DNA from: Salinicola lusitanus
Lineage (GTDB): Bacteria; Pseudomonadota; Gammaproteobacteria; Pseudomonadales; Halomonadaceae
Reading direction: 5' to 3'
Assembly (NCBI RefSeq): GCF_003206045.1
Contig: NZ_PZJM01000006.1
Span: forward strand, 180,781 to 244,780
Length of the DNA: 64,000 bases
Positions 49,392 to 58,566 of this stretch are shown here, piece by piece. A model generated the notes under the pieces. It made no database searches. It was not told where the DNA came from and worked only from the letters and a program-made list of their open reading frames with translations. The position numbers and the translations under genes were made by a program. Position 1 is the stretch's first letter; every line of letters starts with the position of its first letter.

Positions 49392-50270
49392 ATGTACAAG
49401 TTACTCGAACTGCCCGGCGATCTGGATACGCGTCCGCTTCGACAAGCGATGTGGGCGAACCATATCGGCCATCGCTTCACCCAGGAGGCCGATCGGCAGG
49501 TGTTGTGGCTGGCGAATCCCGAGCAGCGGGACGAGGCGGCACGGCTGATCGAGCTGTGGCATCGTGGCGAGCTGGAGGCGTCGGCTGCCCAGTCGGCGCC
49601 TCGCCGGCGTCCCAGCATCACCGGCCAGGCCTTCGGCCAGGCGCCGCTCGCGGCAGGGCTGATTGCGGTCTGCGTGGCGGTCTTCCTCTGCATGACGTTT
49701 GCCGGCGATGCCATCGTACGTGCTTTCACCATCGTGCCTCTCGAAGTGATAGGGCAGCGGCTGGTGCCCGGCGATCTCGTCTCCGACACCCTGGCCGGGG
49801 GCCAGGTATGGCGGCTGTTCACGCCGGCGCTGCTGCACTTCGGCTGGATGCACCTGATCTTCAACATGCTGTGGGTGTGGTACTTCGGCCGCCAGGTAGA
49901 GTCGCTCCAGGGCTGGCGCCGACTGGGTGTCATCGTCGTCGTGGCCGCGCTGTTCTCGAATCTGGCCCAGTACTTCACCGGCACCGTGCTGTTCGGGGGA
50001 ATGTCCGGCGTCGACTATGCGCTGCTCGGCTATGTCTGGCTGATGTCCCGGCGCCGCCCCGAAAGCGGCCTCTTCGTGCCTCAGATGCTGATGGTCTTCA
50101 TGCTGGGCTGGATGGTCTTTACCATGACCGGGCTGGGCGACGCCTTCGGCTTCGACAACGTTGCCAACGAGGCGCATCTGGGAGGATTGCTGATCGGGTT
50201 GATCATGGGCTGGTTCGCCAGCCGCAATGCACCGGGAGGCGCCGGCCACGACGCCTCGGGAGACAGGTAA
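49392..50270 (+). CDS. Rhomboid-family intramembrane serine protease (GlpG-like)
   Basis: 292 residues. N-terminal soluble domain (1-80) like GlpG, then six membrane segments. Catalytic Ser205 in GGMSGVDYALLGY and His262 in NEAHLGGLLIGL form the dyad; H149-GWMH-LIFN158 is the oxyanion-supporting motif. It cleaves transmembrane substrates within the bilayer. Its stop and the DUF1315 start overlap (TAATG), so the genes are coupled. Confidence 0.94.
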   Translation: MYKLLELPGDLDTRPLRQAMWANHIGHRFTQEADRQVLWLANPEQRDEAARLIELWHRGELEASAAQSAPRRRPSITGQAFGQAPLAAGLIAVCVAVFLCMTFAGDAIVRAFTIVPLEVIGQRLVPGDLVSDTLAGGQVWRLFTPALLHFGWMHLIFNMLWVWYFGRQVESLQGWRRLGVIVVVAALFSNLAQYFTGTVLFGGMSGVDYALLGYVWLMSRRRPESGLFVPQMLMVFMLGWMVFTMTGLGDAFGFDNVANEAHLGGLLIGLIMGWFASRNAPGGAGHDASGDR

Positions 50271-50536
50271 TGAGCGAGATGAATTTCGACCGCATGGTCG
50301 CGCAGATGACGCCGGAGATGTACCAGAACTTCAAGCAGGCCATCGAGCGCCGCAAGTGGCCGGACGGCCGCCGGCTGAGCGCCGAACAGACCGAGCTGTG
50401 CATGGAGGCCGTGATCAAGTACGAGATGATCCACGACGTTCCCGCGGAGCAGCGCGTCGGCTATCTGGAGCGCAACGAGTGCGCCTCCGGCAGCCACTCT
50501 TCCGCCGAGGAAGCCGCGGTCAAATGGATCAACTGA
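50270..50536 (+). CDS. DUF1315 (YeaC-like) protein
   Basis: 88 residues: MNFDRMVAQMTPEMYQNFKQAIERRKWPDGRRLSAEQTELCMEAVIKYEMIH then VGYLERNECASGSHSSAEEAAVKWI. Matches the DUF1315/YeaC pattern, a small helical protein of unknown function common in gammaproteobacteria. Conserved KWPDG and Cys. One-base overlap with the rhomboid gene and 13-base overlap with DUF2797. Confidence 0.88.
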   Translation: MSEMNFDRMVAQMTPEMYQNFKQAIERRKWPDGRRLSAEQTELCMEAVIKYEMIHDVPAEQRVGYLERNECASGSHSSAEEAAVKWIN

Positions 50537-51423
50537 TTCCGCTGACAGCCGGTGACGAAAGTCTCCCGGGAGAAGACCGGCAAGATCGGGCCCGTGGCCA
50601 GTTGCGCAAGCTCGATATCCGGCTGCCGGTGCCGGGGCGCCCGGCGGAGTACACGCTGCGGGCCGGCGACCAGCGCGTGGGGCTCAACGCCTGGCTGGGC
50701 CGGCGCGTCGAGCTGCGTCACACCGGCGAGATTCACTGTATCGAGTGCGCTCGGGCCACGCGCAAGAGCTTCGGCCAGGGGCACTGCTACCCCTGTTTTT
50801 CATCGCTGGCGCACTGCGATCTCTGCATGATGCGCCCGGAGACCTGTCACTATTTCCAGGGTACCTGCCGCGATCCCGCCTGGGGGGAGCGTCACTGCTT
50901 TCGTCCGCACACCGTTTACCTGGCCAACGCCTCCGGGCTCAAGGTCGGTATCACGCGTGGCACCAACATGCCGACACGCTGGCTCGACCAAGGGGCGATT
51001 CAGGCGCTGCCGATTCTCGACGTGGAGACCCGTCAGCAGTCCGGTTTCGTCGAGACGCTGTTCAAGGCGCAGGTCTCCGATCGCACCAACTGGCGGGCGA
51101 TGCTCAAGGGCGAGGTCGACCCGCTCGATCTGGTTGCCGAGCGCGATCGGCTGCTGGCGTCGCTGGAGCCCGGGCTGGCAGAACTGCGTCGACGGTTCGG
51201 TCACGACGCCATCCAGGCGGTTGATGGCGTCGCACCGCTGTCGATCGACTACCCGGTGCTCGAGTGGCCGCGCAAGATCGTGTCGTTCAATTTCGACAAG
51301 ACGCCCCGGATCGAGGGCACCCTGATGGGGCTCAAGGGCCAGTACCTGATCCTCGACACCGGCGTCGTCAACCTGCGCAAATTCGCCGGCTACCAGGTGG
51401 CCGTGAGCGCCGGGGCGGCCTGA
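50524..51423 (+). CDS. DUF2797 protein
   Basis: 299 residues. CIECARATRKSFGQGHCYPCFSSLAHCDLCMMRPETCHYFQGTCRDPAWGERHC carries a cysteine-rich zinc-finger-like centre (CxxC, CYPC, CDLC, 8 Cys in ~50 residues). VYLANASGLKVGITRGTNMPTRWLDQGA follows, the GIY-YIG-like part. Typical DUF2797 layout, function unknown. The start overlaps the DUF1315 stop by 13 bases. Confidence 0.88.
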   Translation: MDQLIPLTAGDESLPGEDRQDRARGQLRKLDIRLPVPGRPAEYTLRAGDQRVGLNAWLGRRVELRHTGEIHCIECARATRKSFGQGHCYPCFSSLAHCDLCMMRPETCHYFQGTCRDPAWGERHCFRPHTVYLANASGLKVGITRGTNMPTRWLDQGAIQALPILDVETRQQSGFVETLFKAQVSDRTNWRAMLKGEVDPLDLVAERDRLLASLEPGLAELRRRFGHDAIQAVDGVAPLSIDYPVLEWPRKIVSFNFDKTPRIEGTLMGLKGQYLILDTGVVNLRKFAGYQVAVSAGAA

Positions 51424-51433
51424 ACCGGGAGGA

Positions 51434-52921
51434 TCAGCGCGGCTTGTGCTCGAGCTGGCGCTCCATGCGGTTCAGGAACACCGTCATCACCCGTTCGTAG
51501 AGTTTATCCTTCAGCACCACGTCCTCCACGCCCGCGTCCAGGTTGGGGTTGTCGTTGACCTCGATGACCACGACACGGTCGCCGATCTGCTTGAGGTCGA
51601 CCCCGTAGAGGCCATTGCCGATCAGCTTGGTCGCCCGCAGCGCGGCCTTGACCACCGGTGGCGGCACTTCGGACAGGTCGTGGGTGGTGAAGCCCCCGCT
51701 GCGCGTCTTGCCGCTGGAGTGGTCGTAGATCTGCCAGTGGCCGCGGGCCATGTAGTAGCGGCTGGCGAACAGCATCTGGCCGTCGAGCACGCCGATGCGC
51801 CAGTCGAAGTCGGTGGGCAGCCACTCCTGAAGCAGCAGCAGGGCGGAAGATTCGAACAGCTTGGGGGCCTCCGCGACCAGCTCCTCCCGCGATCGAATCT
51901 TGACCACGCCCTTGGAAAAAGCGCCGTCCGGCACCTTCAACACCAGCGGATACTCCAGGTGGGCCAGCTTCTCGTCGAGCCGCTCCATGTCGCCGCGATA
52001 GAGCAGTTGGCCGCGAGGCGCGGGGATCTTGTGGGTGCCCAGCAACTCATGGAGAAAAATCTTGTTGGTGCAGCGCAGGATCGACTGCGGGTCGTCGATC
52101 ACCACCAGCCCCTCGTGTTCGGCCTTCTTGGCCATGCGGTAGGTGTGGTGGTCCAGCCGGGTCGTTTCGCGGATGAAAAGCGCGTCGAATTCGGCCAGCC
52201 GACCGGCATCGCGATGGGTGATCAGGTTGACGTCGATGCCCAGCCGCCGGCCGGCGCGGATGAAACGCTTGATGGCTCCCCGGTTGCTGGGCGGCAACGC
52301 TTCCTGCGGGTCGACCAGGATCGCCAGGTCGAAACGGTAGCGACGACGGGCGCGCGGTGTGCGCCAGACCCGGGTCGAGTGGCGGTTCAGCGCCGTCGCG
52401 AACAGATCCTCCTCGCCGGACTGCAGCGCGGTCAGTGCCAAGGGCTTGAGCCTCGCCAGTCGCCAGACGTTCTGGCGTTTCTCGAAACGGGCTTCCAGCA
52501 ATGGATGGGGCAGGCGCTCGAACAGCCTTCGAGCCAGGCGCTGCAGCTCGGGCTCGCGACACTCACCGAAGAACACGCGCAGGGTGAAGGTGTCGCCCGC
52601 CAGCGCACCGCGCTTGTCCAGTTCCATCAACAAGGGGTCGATGGCGGCCAGCTGCATGTCGATCAGGGCCTTGCGCGACAGCTGGTTGAGGGTTTCCACG
52701 CTGGGCAGGACGCGCTGGTCGCGGGCCTGGGCCAGCAGCGACACGTAATACCCGGTTTCCAGGTAATCGAGGTTGGCACACAGGTTGATGACATGGGTGG
52801 CATCGTCCGCTGCCACCGAGCCGTCCAGTGCCAGGAAGGCGTCGGCGCTGATCAGATCCTCGGAAGGGTAGTAGGGTTGCCAGTCGGCAAGGCGGTCGAC
52901 GACGATACGCAGGCGTGACAT
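51434..52921 (-). CDS. RimK-like ATP-grasp protein with RLAN N-terminal domain
   Basis: 495 residues. N-terminal ~190 residues are the RLAN domain (RLRIVVDRLADWQPYYPSEDLISADAFLAL); the C-terminal ~290 are ATP-grasp of the RimK type: YPLVLKVPDGAFSKGVVKI (ATP lysine and Gly loop), LLLLQEWLPTDFDWRIGVLDG and EVNDNPNLDAGVED (metal Glu/Asn). RimK ligates glutamates to ribosomal protein S6; here the acceptor is unknown, since no rpsF is near. Start 52921 with AAGGAG 12 bases upstream; ATG 52948 also possible. Divergent from the GNAT gene. Confidence 0.9.
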   Translation of the reverse strand: MSRLRIVVDRLADWQPYYPSEDLISADAFLALDGSVAADDATHVINLCANLDYLETGYYVSLLAQARDQRVLPSVETLNQLSRKALIDMQLAAIDPLLMELDKRGALAGDTFTLRVFFGECREPELQRLARRLFERLPHPLLEARFEKRQNVWRLARLKPLALTALQSGEEDLFATALNRHSTRVWRTPRARRRYRFDLAILVDPQEALPPSNRGAIKRFIRAGRRLGIDVNLITHRDAGRLAEFDALFIRETTRLDHHTYRMAKKAEHEGLVVIDDPQSILRCTNKIFLHELLGTHKIPAPRGQLLYRGDMERLDEKLAHLEYPLVLKVPDGAFSKGVVKIRSREELVAEAPKLFESSALLLLQEWLPTDFDWRIGVLDGQMLFASRYYMARGHWQIYDHSSGKTRSGGFTTHDLSEVPPPVVKAALRATKLIGNGLYGVDLKQIGDRVVVIEVNDNPNLDAGVEDVVLKDKLYERVMTVFLNRMERQLEHKPR

Positions 52922-53168
52922 GAAATCGGTGGCTCCTTTTCCCGCCATCTCCCGATGGGAGGCGGCGGAGATCGATACGGCAGGCGTCGAGGCTGCGGGG
53001 GGAACAGCATGCGACGACGGGAAGGCGGCGACAAGTCGTTGTCGGCGTGAAATAATTTCAGCATCGCCGGTACGTTGAAGGTCCCTCCGAGGGCCTGCCG
53101 GTGCGGTTTCAGGGCGATGAAGACCTGAAGACACTGAAATTCTAGATGAATCTGATGAGAGCGCACGC

Positions 53169-53654
53169 ATGCTCCGCACGCTTCGTCGCGGCTTACCCGC
53201 CGATTGCGACGCCTTGTACCAACTGGAAGAGCGCTGCTTCGACAGTGACCGCTTCAGCCGGCGCCAACTGGCGCACCTGTTGACCCGTGCCAATGCCGTC
53301 AACCTGCTGGCGGTGTCAGAGGATCAGTGTGTCGTCGGCTACGGCACGTTGCTGTTTCGGCGCAACAGCACCACGGCGAGGCTCTACTCCTTCTGCGTCG
53401 ATCCGGCCGCACGCGGCACCGGGCTGGGGCGGGAGCTGCTCCAGGCGCTGGAGGAGGCGGCGCGGGCGCGCGGCAGCCAACGCCTACTGCTCGAGGTGCG
53501 TGCCGACAACCGTGTCGCGATGGGGCTCTATCGCCGGATGGGGTTCATCGCCCATCGCTGGCTGGACGACTACTATGCCGATGGCTGTGCCGCCTGGCAG
53601 ATGGACAAGCGACTCGACGTTTCCGAGACGCCCGACGCGGCGTCAGCCGACTGA
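53169..53654 (+). CDS. GNAT-family N-acetyltransferase
   Basis: 161 residues. ARGTGLGRELLQALEEAARARG (R-x-x-G-x-G acetyl-CoA loop) and NRVAMGLYRRMGFIA are the GNAT motifs. Similar to RimI-like enzymes. In pseudomonads a GNAT gene sits beside RimK-like ATP-grasp/RLAN genes, and the same divergence here suggests that both act on one small peptide or protein. Confidence 0.88.
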   Translation: MLRTLRRGLPADCDALYQLEERCFDSDRFSRRQLAHLLTRANAVNLLAVSEDQCVVGYGTLLFRRNSTTARLYSFCVDPAARGTGLGRELLQALEEAARARGSQRLLLEVRADNRVAMGLYRRMGFIAHRWLDDYYADGCAAWQMDKRLDVSETPDAASAD

Positions 53655-53699
53655 CCCTTGCCGCAGCCGCGGTGGATTTTTTGACTGAGGACTATTCCC

Positions 53700-54185
53700 A
53701 TGCCGTCTTTCGATATCGTCTCCGAATTCGATCGTCATGAAGCGACCAACGCCGTCGACCAGGCGAACCGCGAGATACAGACCCGCTTCGACTTCCGCGG
53801 CGTTGATGCCAGCTTTTCGCTGGAGGGCGAGACCGTGTCACTCGAGGCGGATGCCGAGTTCCAGCTTCAGCAAATGATCGACGTGCTGCGCAACAAGCTG
53901 ATCGCTCGTGGTATCGACCCGCGCTGCATGGAGATCGAGGATGCCCAGACCTCCGGCGTCAAGGCGCGCCAGCAGGTCAAGCTCAAGCAGGGCCTGGAAC
54001 AGCCCGATGCCAAGGCGATCGTCAAGCTGCTCAAGGAGTCGAAGCTCAAGGTGCAGCCGGCGATCCAGGGCGACAAGGTCCGGGTGACCGGCAAGAAGCG
54101 CGACGACCTGCAGCAGGCGATCGCATTGCTCAAGGGAGAAGAGGGTCCCGACCTGCCGCTGCAGTACGACAACTTCCGGGATTGA
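53700..54185 (+). CDS. yajQ: YajQ-family nucleotide-binding protein
   Basis: 161 residues: MPSFDIVSEFDRHEATNAVDQANREIQTRFDFRG is the invariant YajQ start. KLKQGLEQPDAKAIVKLLKESKLKVQPAIQGDKVRVTGKKRDDLQ and a C-terminal LPLQYDNFRD complete the duplicated alpha/beta fold. Homologues bind nucleic acid or nucleotides, and some bind cyclic di-GMP. Length is standard. Follows the GNAT gene by 45 bases. Confidence 0.97.
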   Translation: MPSFDIVSEFDRHEATNAVDQANREIQTRFDFRGVDASFSLEGETVSLEADAEFQLQQMIDVLRNKLIARGIDPRCMEIEDAQTSGVKARQQVKLKQGLEQPDAKAIVKLLKESKLKVQPAIQGDKVRVTGKKRDDLQQAIALLKGEEGPDLPLQYDNFRD

Positions 54186-54222
54186 CGCTGCCGGCCGCCC
54201 GGGACGCTCCTGGCTCCACTCG

Positions 54223-55029
54223 CTAAGCGGCGGCGGTGTCGAGCCGCCCCGGCAGCTCCTCGCTACCCAGCGCCAGCATGCTCAGATTGCCGAACATGAA
54301 GCTCTCGTGAAGCGTCCGCAGCGGCCGCCCCTCCACGGCACCCACGCACATCAGCAACGGCAGGAAGTGCTCGGGCGTCGGGTGCGCGTAGCGGGCGTTT
54401 GGCGCATCCCGCCACGCTCTCATCGCGTCGAGGTCGCCACGTGCGGCGACGTCGATGGCCCAGTCGTGGAACTGCCGTGCCCAGGTATCCGGCGCATCGT
54501 GGATGACGTGCCGGGCGCCGAGATTGTGGGTGGCGGCACCGGAGCCGATCAGCATCACGCCGTTGGTTGCGGCCCATCGGCCCAATGCCGCCGCTATCTG
54601 GAGCTGAGTTGCGGTATCGGCCGCCATGGGCACGCTGACCGGTATCAGCGGCACGTCGGCGTCCGGCCACAGCAGCGAGAGCGGTGACCAGATACCATGA
54701 TCCAGCGGCCTGGTGGGGTCCAGGCGAGCGTCGATACCTGACACGGCGAGATCCTCGCTCAGTTGCCGTGCCATTGTCGGCGCTCCGGCGGCGGGATATC
54801 GCAGCCGGTAGAGTGGCTCGGGGAAACCGTGGAAATCGTGCCAGGTAGCGGGCGTCGCTGCACTGCCCAGAACCAGCCCCGGCGCTTCGAAGTGCGCCGA
54901 GATCACCAGCGCGGCCGGCGGCCTGATCAACCGCGCGCCGAGATCGGCCAGGAAGGCGCGGGCCGGATGGTCGGTCAGGCTGAGATCGGGGGAGCCGTGG
55001 GAGAGATAGAGGATTTGGCGCGTCGTCAT
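54223..55029 (-). CDS. ygiD: Extradiol dioxygenase, DODA/YgiD type
   Basis: 268 residues of the class III extradiol LigB family. LYLSHGSPDLSL (His13-type metal ligand), ALVISAHFEAPGL (His, Glu), and DHGIWSPLSLLWPDADVPLIPVSV with GSGAATHNLG match 4,5-DOPA dioxygenase YgiD. Members need iron or zinc. Natural substrate unknown in bacteria; E. coli YgiD acts on L-DOPA. Convergent with yajQ, 37 bases between stops. Confidence 0.92.
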   Translation of the reverse strand: MTTRQILYLSHGSPDLSLTDHPARAFLADLGARLIRPPAALVISAHFEAPGLVLGSAATPATWHDFHGFPEPLYRLRYPAAGAPTMARQLSEDLAVSGIDARLDPTRPLDHGIWSPLSLLWPDADVPLIPVSVPMAADTATQLQIAAALGRWAATNGVMLIGSGAATHNLGARHVIHDAPDTWARQFHDWAIDVAARGDLDAMRAWRDAPNARYAHPTPEHFLPLLMCVGAVEGRPLRTLHESFMFGNLSMLALGSEELPGRLDTAAA

Positions 55030-55235
55030 GGCAGTCGCTTCCGTGAAAATGGGTATTACCGACAGCCTACGCTGAAGACCGGGCCACACTAGCCGTCTCC
55101 AGGCGAAGGGACGGTTTCGCTATCGTCAACATTGGCGTTTTCCATCGACGGAGATTGGAGGGCGGGGAGGAGGCTGGTTTACACTACCTGACCAAGCGTC
55201 CTCTTCGGGCGGCGCCTCGATCCATCGCAGTGGGG

Positions 55236-55655
55236 ATGTCCGGCATGCGTAATGCCATCTATGTCACCTTGGCCGCCATCAGCTTCGCGCTGGGCGTGAT
55301 CGGTCTGTTCCTGCCGGTGATGCCGACCACCTGTTTCATGCTGGCGGCGGTCTGGCTGGCGTCGCGAGGCTCGCCGCGATTTGCCAACTGGATTCGCAAT
55401 CATCCGCGCTTCGGCCCGCCGATCCAGTCGTGGGAGCGCGAGCGTGCCATCCCCAAGCACGCCAAGATCATGGCAGTGATCATGCTCGGCGTGTCGTGCC
55501 TGATCATCGCTTTCACCGTCTCCCTCTGGCCACTCAAGTTGGGCCTGATCCTGGGTCTGGCGGGGCTGGCTCTCTGGATCGTGACGCGGCCCCTGCCGAG
55601 TCTGCAGTGCCCGGTGCGTGGGGTGTGGTCGGAAGAGGCCCCCGAGCGCCGCTGA
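55236..55655 (+). CDS. ybaN: YbaN/DUF454 small membrane protein
   Basis: 139 residues, three hydrophobic segments. GVIGLFLPVMPTTCFMLAAVWLASRGSPRFANWIRNHPRFGPPIQSW is the DUF454 signature. Function unknown. Start at 55236 preceded by GGGG; longer upstream frame not supported. 170 bases before pepN, same strand. Confidence 0.9.
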   Translation: MSGMRNAIYVTLAAISFALGVIGLFLPVMPTTCFMLAAVWLASRGSPRFANWIRNHPRFGPPIQSWERERAIPKHAKIMAVIMLGVSCLIIAFTVSLWPLKLGLILGLAGLALWIVTRPLPSLQCPVRGVWSEEAPERR

Positions 55656-55826
55656 ACCCGGGGCCGATAATCGCGGCTGTCGTCCCGCCCGGCTTCTCCG
55701 GGCGTCATCCTGATTCGATATCGTTCCGGTCACGCGGGTAGAATGGTGCTCGATCGTCGGTCGTCGGGTCCGTTTTCCAATTCGACCCGCCGTCGCGACC
55801 TGCCCACTTCCACAAGGAGCGTTGCC

Positions 55827-58478
55827 ATGTCTGGGATGCAAGCGACCTATCTCAAGGACTATCTGCCGCCGGCGTACCGCGTCACCCATACCGAGCTCAC
55901 CTTCGATCTCGCGCCGGCCGCCACCCGGGTCAAGGCGCGCTTGCATATGGAACGCCATCCCGATCGCGAGCCCGGTGACGCTGAAACCAGCCTGCCGCTG
56001 GAACTGGCCGGGAGCGAGCTCAAGCTGATCCGTATCGCCGTCGACGGCCAGACGCTGGAGCCGGGGGAGTTCGAGGTCGGCGACGGCAAGCTCACCGTCG
56101 CGACCGTGCCGGAGCGCTTCCTGCTCGATACCGAGGTCGAGATCGACCCCGATGCCAATACCGCGCTGGAGGGGCTGTATCGCTCCAATGGCATGTTCTG
56201 CACCCAGTGCGAGCCGGAAGGATTCCGCCGGATCACCTACTATCCCGATCGGCCGGACGTGATGGCGACCTTCTCGACCACGGTGATCGGCAATCGCGAG
56301 TCGCTGCCGGTGCTGCTCTCCAACGGCAATCCGGTGGAAAAGGGTGAGTTGCCCAACAATCGTCACTTCGTGACCTGGGAGGATCCTCACCCCAAGCCGA
56401 GCTACCTGTTCGCGCTGGTCGCCGGCAGCCTGGAGAAGGTCGAGGATCACTACACCACCGCGAGCTGCCGCGAGGTGCTGCTGCAGATCTGGGTCGAGCC
56501 GGAGAATCTCGACAAGACCGAGCACGCCATGGCCTCGCTCAAGCGTTCGATGCAGTGGGACGAAGAGACCTATGGTCGCGAGTACGATCTCGACCGCTTC
56601 ATGATCGTTGCCGTCAACGACTTCAACATGGGCGCGATGGAGAACAAGGGGCTCAACATCTTCAACTCGGCGGCGGTGCTGACCCACCCGCAGACCGCCA
56701 ACGATGCGACCTTCCAGCGCGTGGAGGGGATCGTCGCCCATGAATACTTCCACAACTGGTCGGGCAACCGGGTCACCTGCCGCGACTGGTTCCAGCTCTC
56801 GCTGAAGGAAGGCTTCACCGTCTTCCGTGACCAGACCTTCTCCGCCGACGTCAATTCGGCGCCGGTCAAGCGGATCGAGGACGTCTCGTTCTTCCGCACC
56901 GCCCAGTTCGCCGAGGACGCCGGGCCCACCGCCCATCCCGTCCGTCCCGATCATTACATCGAGATATCCAACTTCTACACCCTGACCATCTACGAGAAGG
57001 GCGCGGAACTGGTGCGCATGCTGCGCCACCTGCTGGGGTGGGAGGATTTTCGTCGCGGCAGCGATCTCTACTTCGCGCGCTTCGATGGCCAGGCGGTGAC
57101 GATCGAGGACTTCGTCGCCTGCATGGCGGAAGTGTCCGGGCTCGACCTCGAACAGTTCCTGCGCTGGTACTCGCAGGCAGGAACGCCGGAGGTCGACGCC
57201 CATGGCGAGTACGATTACGCCACCGGCGAATACCGTCTGCGCCTGACGCAGCGTACCCCGGCGACGCCGGGACAGACCGACAAGTTGCCGCTGCACATTC
57301 CGGTTCGCATGGGCCTGGTGGGGACCAAGTCCGGGCACGATCTGACCCTGACGCTGGACGGTGAAAAGCGTGGCAAGGACGCGGTCATTCATCTGCGCGA
57401 AGCCGAGCAGACCTTCGTCTTCACCGACGTCGAAGAGGCGCCGGTGCCATCGCTGCTGCGCGGATTCTCGGCGCCGGTGAAGTTGCGCTATCCCTACTCG
57501 CGCGAGGAACTGGCGTTCCTGCTGACCCACGACTCCGACGGTTTCAATCGCTGGGATGCCGGTCAGCGCCTGACCATGCTGGCGCTGGACGACCTCATCG
57601 CCGCGCACCGCAACGGCGTCGAGAAGGTGATGGACGTGCGCCTGGTCGAGGCGTATCGCAGTCTGCTCAATGAGCCCGGCGACGACAAGGCGGTGCTGGC
57701 GGAGATGCTGACGCTACCGTCGGAGGCGTACATCGCCGAACAGCAGCCGGTGGTCGATGTCGATGCCATCCATGCCGCGCGCGAGTTCGTGCGCCAGTCG
57801 CTGGCGTGGCAACTGCGCGACGAGTTTCTCGCCGTCTACCGTGACAACCAGAGTGACGAGCCCTATGCGCCGACGCCGGAGCAGATCGCGAGCCGTCGGC
57901 TCAAGAACGTCGCCCTGGCTTACCTGATGAGCATCGAGGACGACGAAGCCATCAGTCTCACCCAGCAGCAACTGGAGCGGGGCGCCAACATGACCGACGT
58001 GCGCGCCGCGTTGACGCTGCTGGCGCACAGCGACCGTACCGATCTGGCCGAGCCGGCACTCAAGGCCTTCGGCGAGAAGTGGGCGCACGACCCGCTGGTG
58101 ATGGATCAGTGGTTCACCATCCAGGTCACCCGCCCCCAGCCCGATGTGCTCGAGCGCGTGCGCTTCTTGATGGGGCATCCGCTGTTCTCGATGAAGAATC
58201 CCAACAAGGTGCGCGCGCTGATCGGCGCCTTCGCTCAGAACCGGGTCAACTTCCACCGGCTCGATGGCGAGGGCTACAAGCTGTTGGCGGACGTGGTGAT
58301 CGAGCTCAACCGCCTCAATCCGGAGATCGCGGCGCGCATCATCACCCCGTTGACCCGCTGGCAGCGCTTCGACGAAGAGCGCCAGGCGCTGATGAAGGCC
58401 GAACTCGAGCGCATTCGTGCCGAGAAGCTCTCGCCCAACGTCTATGAGATGGTCGAGCGCGCCCTGGCGGATGCCTGA
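55827..58478 (+). CDS. pepN: Aminopeptidase N
   Basis: 883 residues, M1 metallopeptidase that removes N-terminal residues from peptides. GAMENKG is the substrate-binding motif; zinc site H305-E306-x-x-H309 and E328 with 18 residues between, as in E. coli PepN. Length near E. coli (870). AAGGAG 8 bases before ATG at 55827. A long open antisense frame across it (55179-57608) is only a shadow. Stands alone before an MFS gene 88 bases downstream. Confidence 0.97.
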   Translation: MSGMQATYLKDYLPPAYRVTHTELTFDLAPAATRVKARLHMERHPDREPGDAETSLPLELAGSELKLIRIAVDGQTLEPGEFEVGDGKLTVATVPERFLLDTEVEIDPDANTALEGLYRSNGMFCTQCEPEGFRRITYYPDRPDVMATFSTTVIGNRESLPVLLSNGNPVEKGELPNNRHFVTWEDPHPKPSYLFALVAGSLEKVEDHYTTASCREVLLQIWVEPENLDKTEHAMASLKRSMQWDEETYGREYDLDRFMIVAVNDFNMGAMENKGLNIFNSAAVLTHPQTANDATFQRVEGIVAHEYFHNWSGNRVTCRDWFQLSLKEGFTVFRDQTFSADVNSAPVKRIEDVSFFRTAQFAEDAGPTAHPVRPDHYIEISNFYTLTIYEKGAELVRMLRHLLGWEDFRRGSDLYFARFDGQAVTIEDFVACMAEVSGLDLEQFLRWYSQAGTPEVDAHGEYDYATGEYRLRLTQRTPATPGQTDKLPLHIPVRMGLVGTKSGHDLTLTLDGEKRGKDAVIHLREAEQTFVFTDVEEAPVPSLLRGFSAPVKLRYPYSREELAFLLTHDSDGFNRWDAGQRLTMLALDDLIAAHRNGVEKVMDVRLVEAYRSLLNEPGDDKAVLAEMLTLPSEAYIAEQQPVVDVDAIHAAREFVRQSLAWQLRDEFLAVYRDNQSDEPYAPTPEQIASRRLKNVALAYLMSIEDDEAISLTQQQLERGANMTDVRAALTLLAHSDRTDLAEPALKAFGEKWAHDPLVMDQWFTIQVTRPQPDVLERVRFLMGHPLFSMKNPNKVRALIGAFAQNRVNFHRLDGEGYKLLADVVIELNRLNPEIAARIITPLTRWQRFDEERQALMKAELERIRAEKLSPNVYEMVERALADA

Positions 58479-58566
58479 TGACCGCTGTCGCCCGGTCGGG
58501 CCGGGTCGCACCTGGCGTGCGGCTCGGTGGCCGTGCCGATAACCGGCCCCGGAGAGTGCTCGACGG

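Noticed and set aside
55179-57608. Very long antisense open frame (809 codons) across ybaN and pepN
   Set aside because: It lies opposite the fully conserved pepN gene, has no ribosome site, and its residue content (His, Gly, Gln, Val rich) is that of a GC-rich shadow frame.
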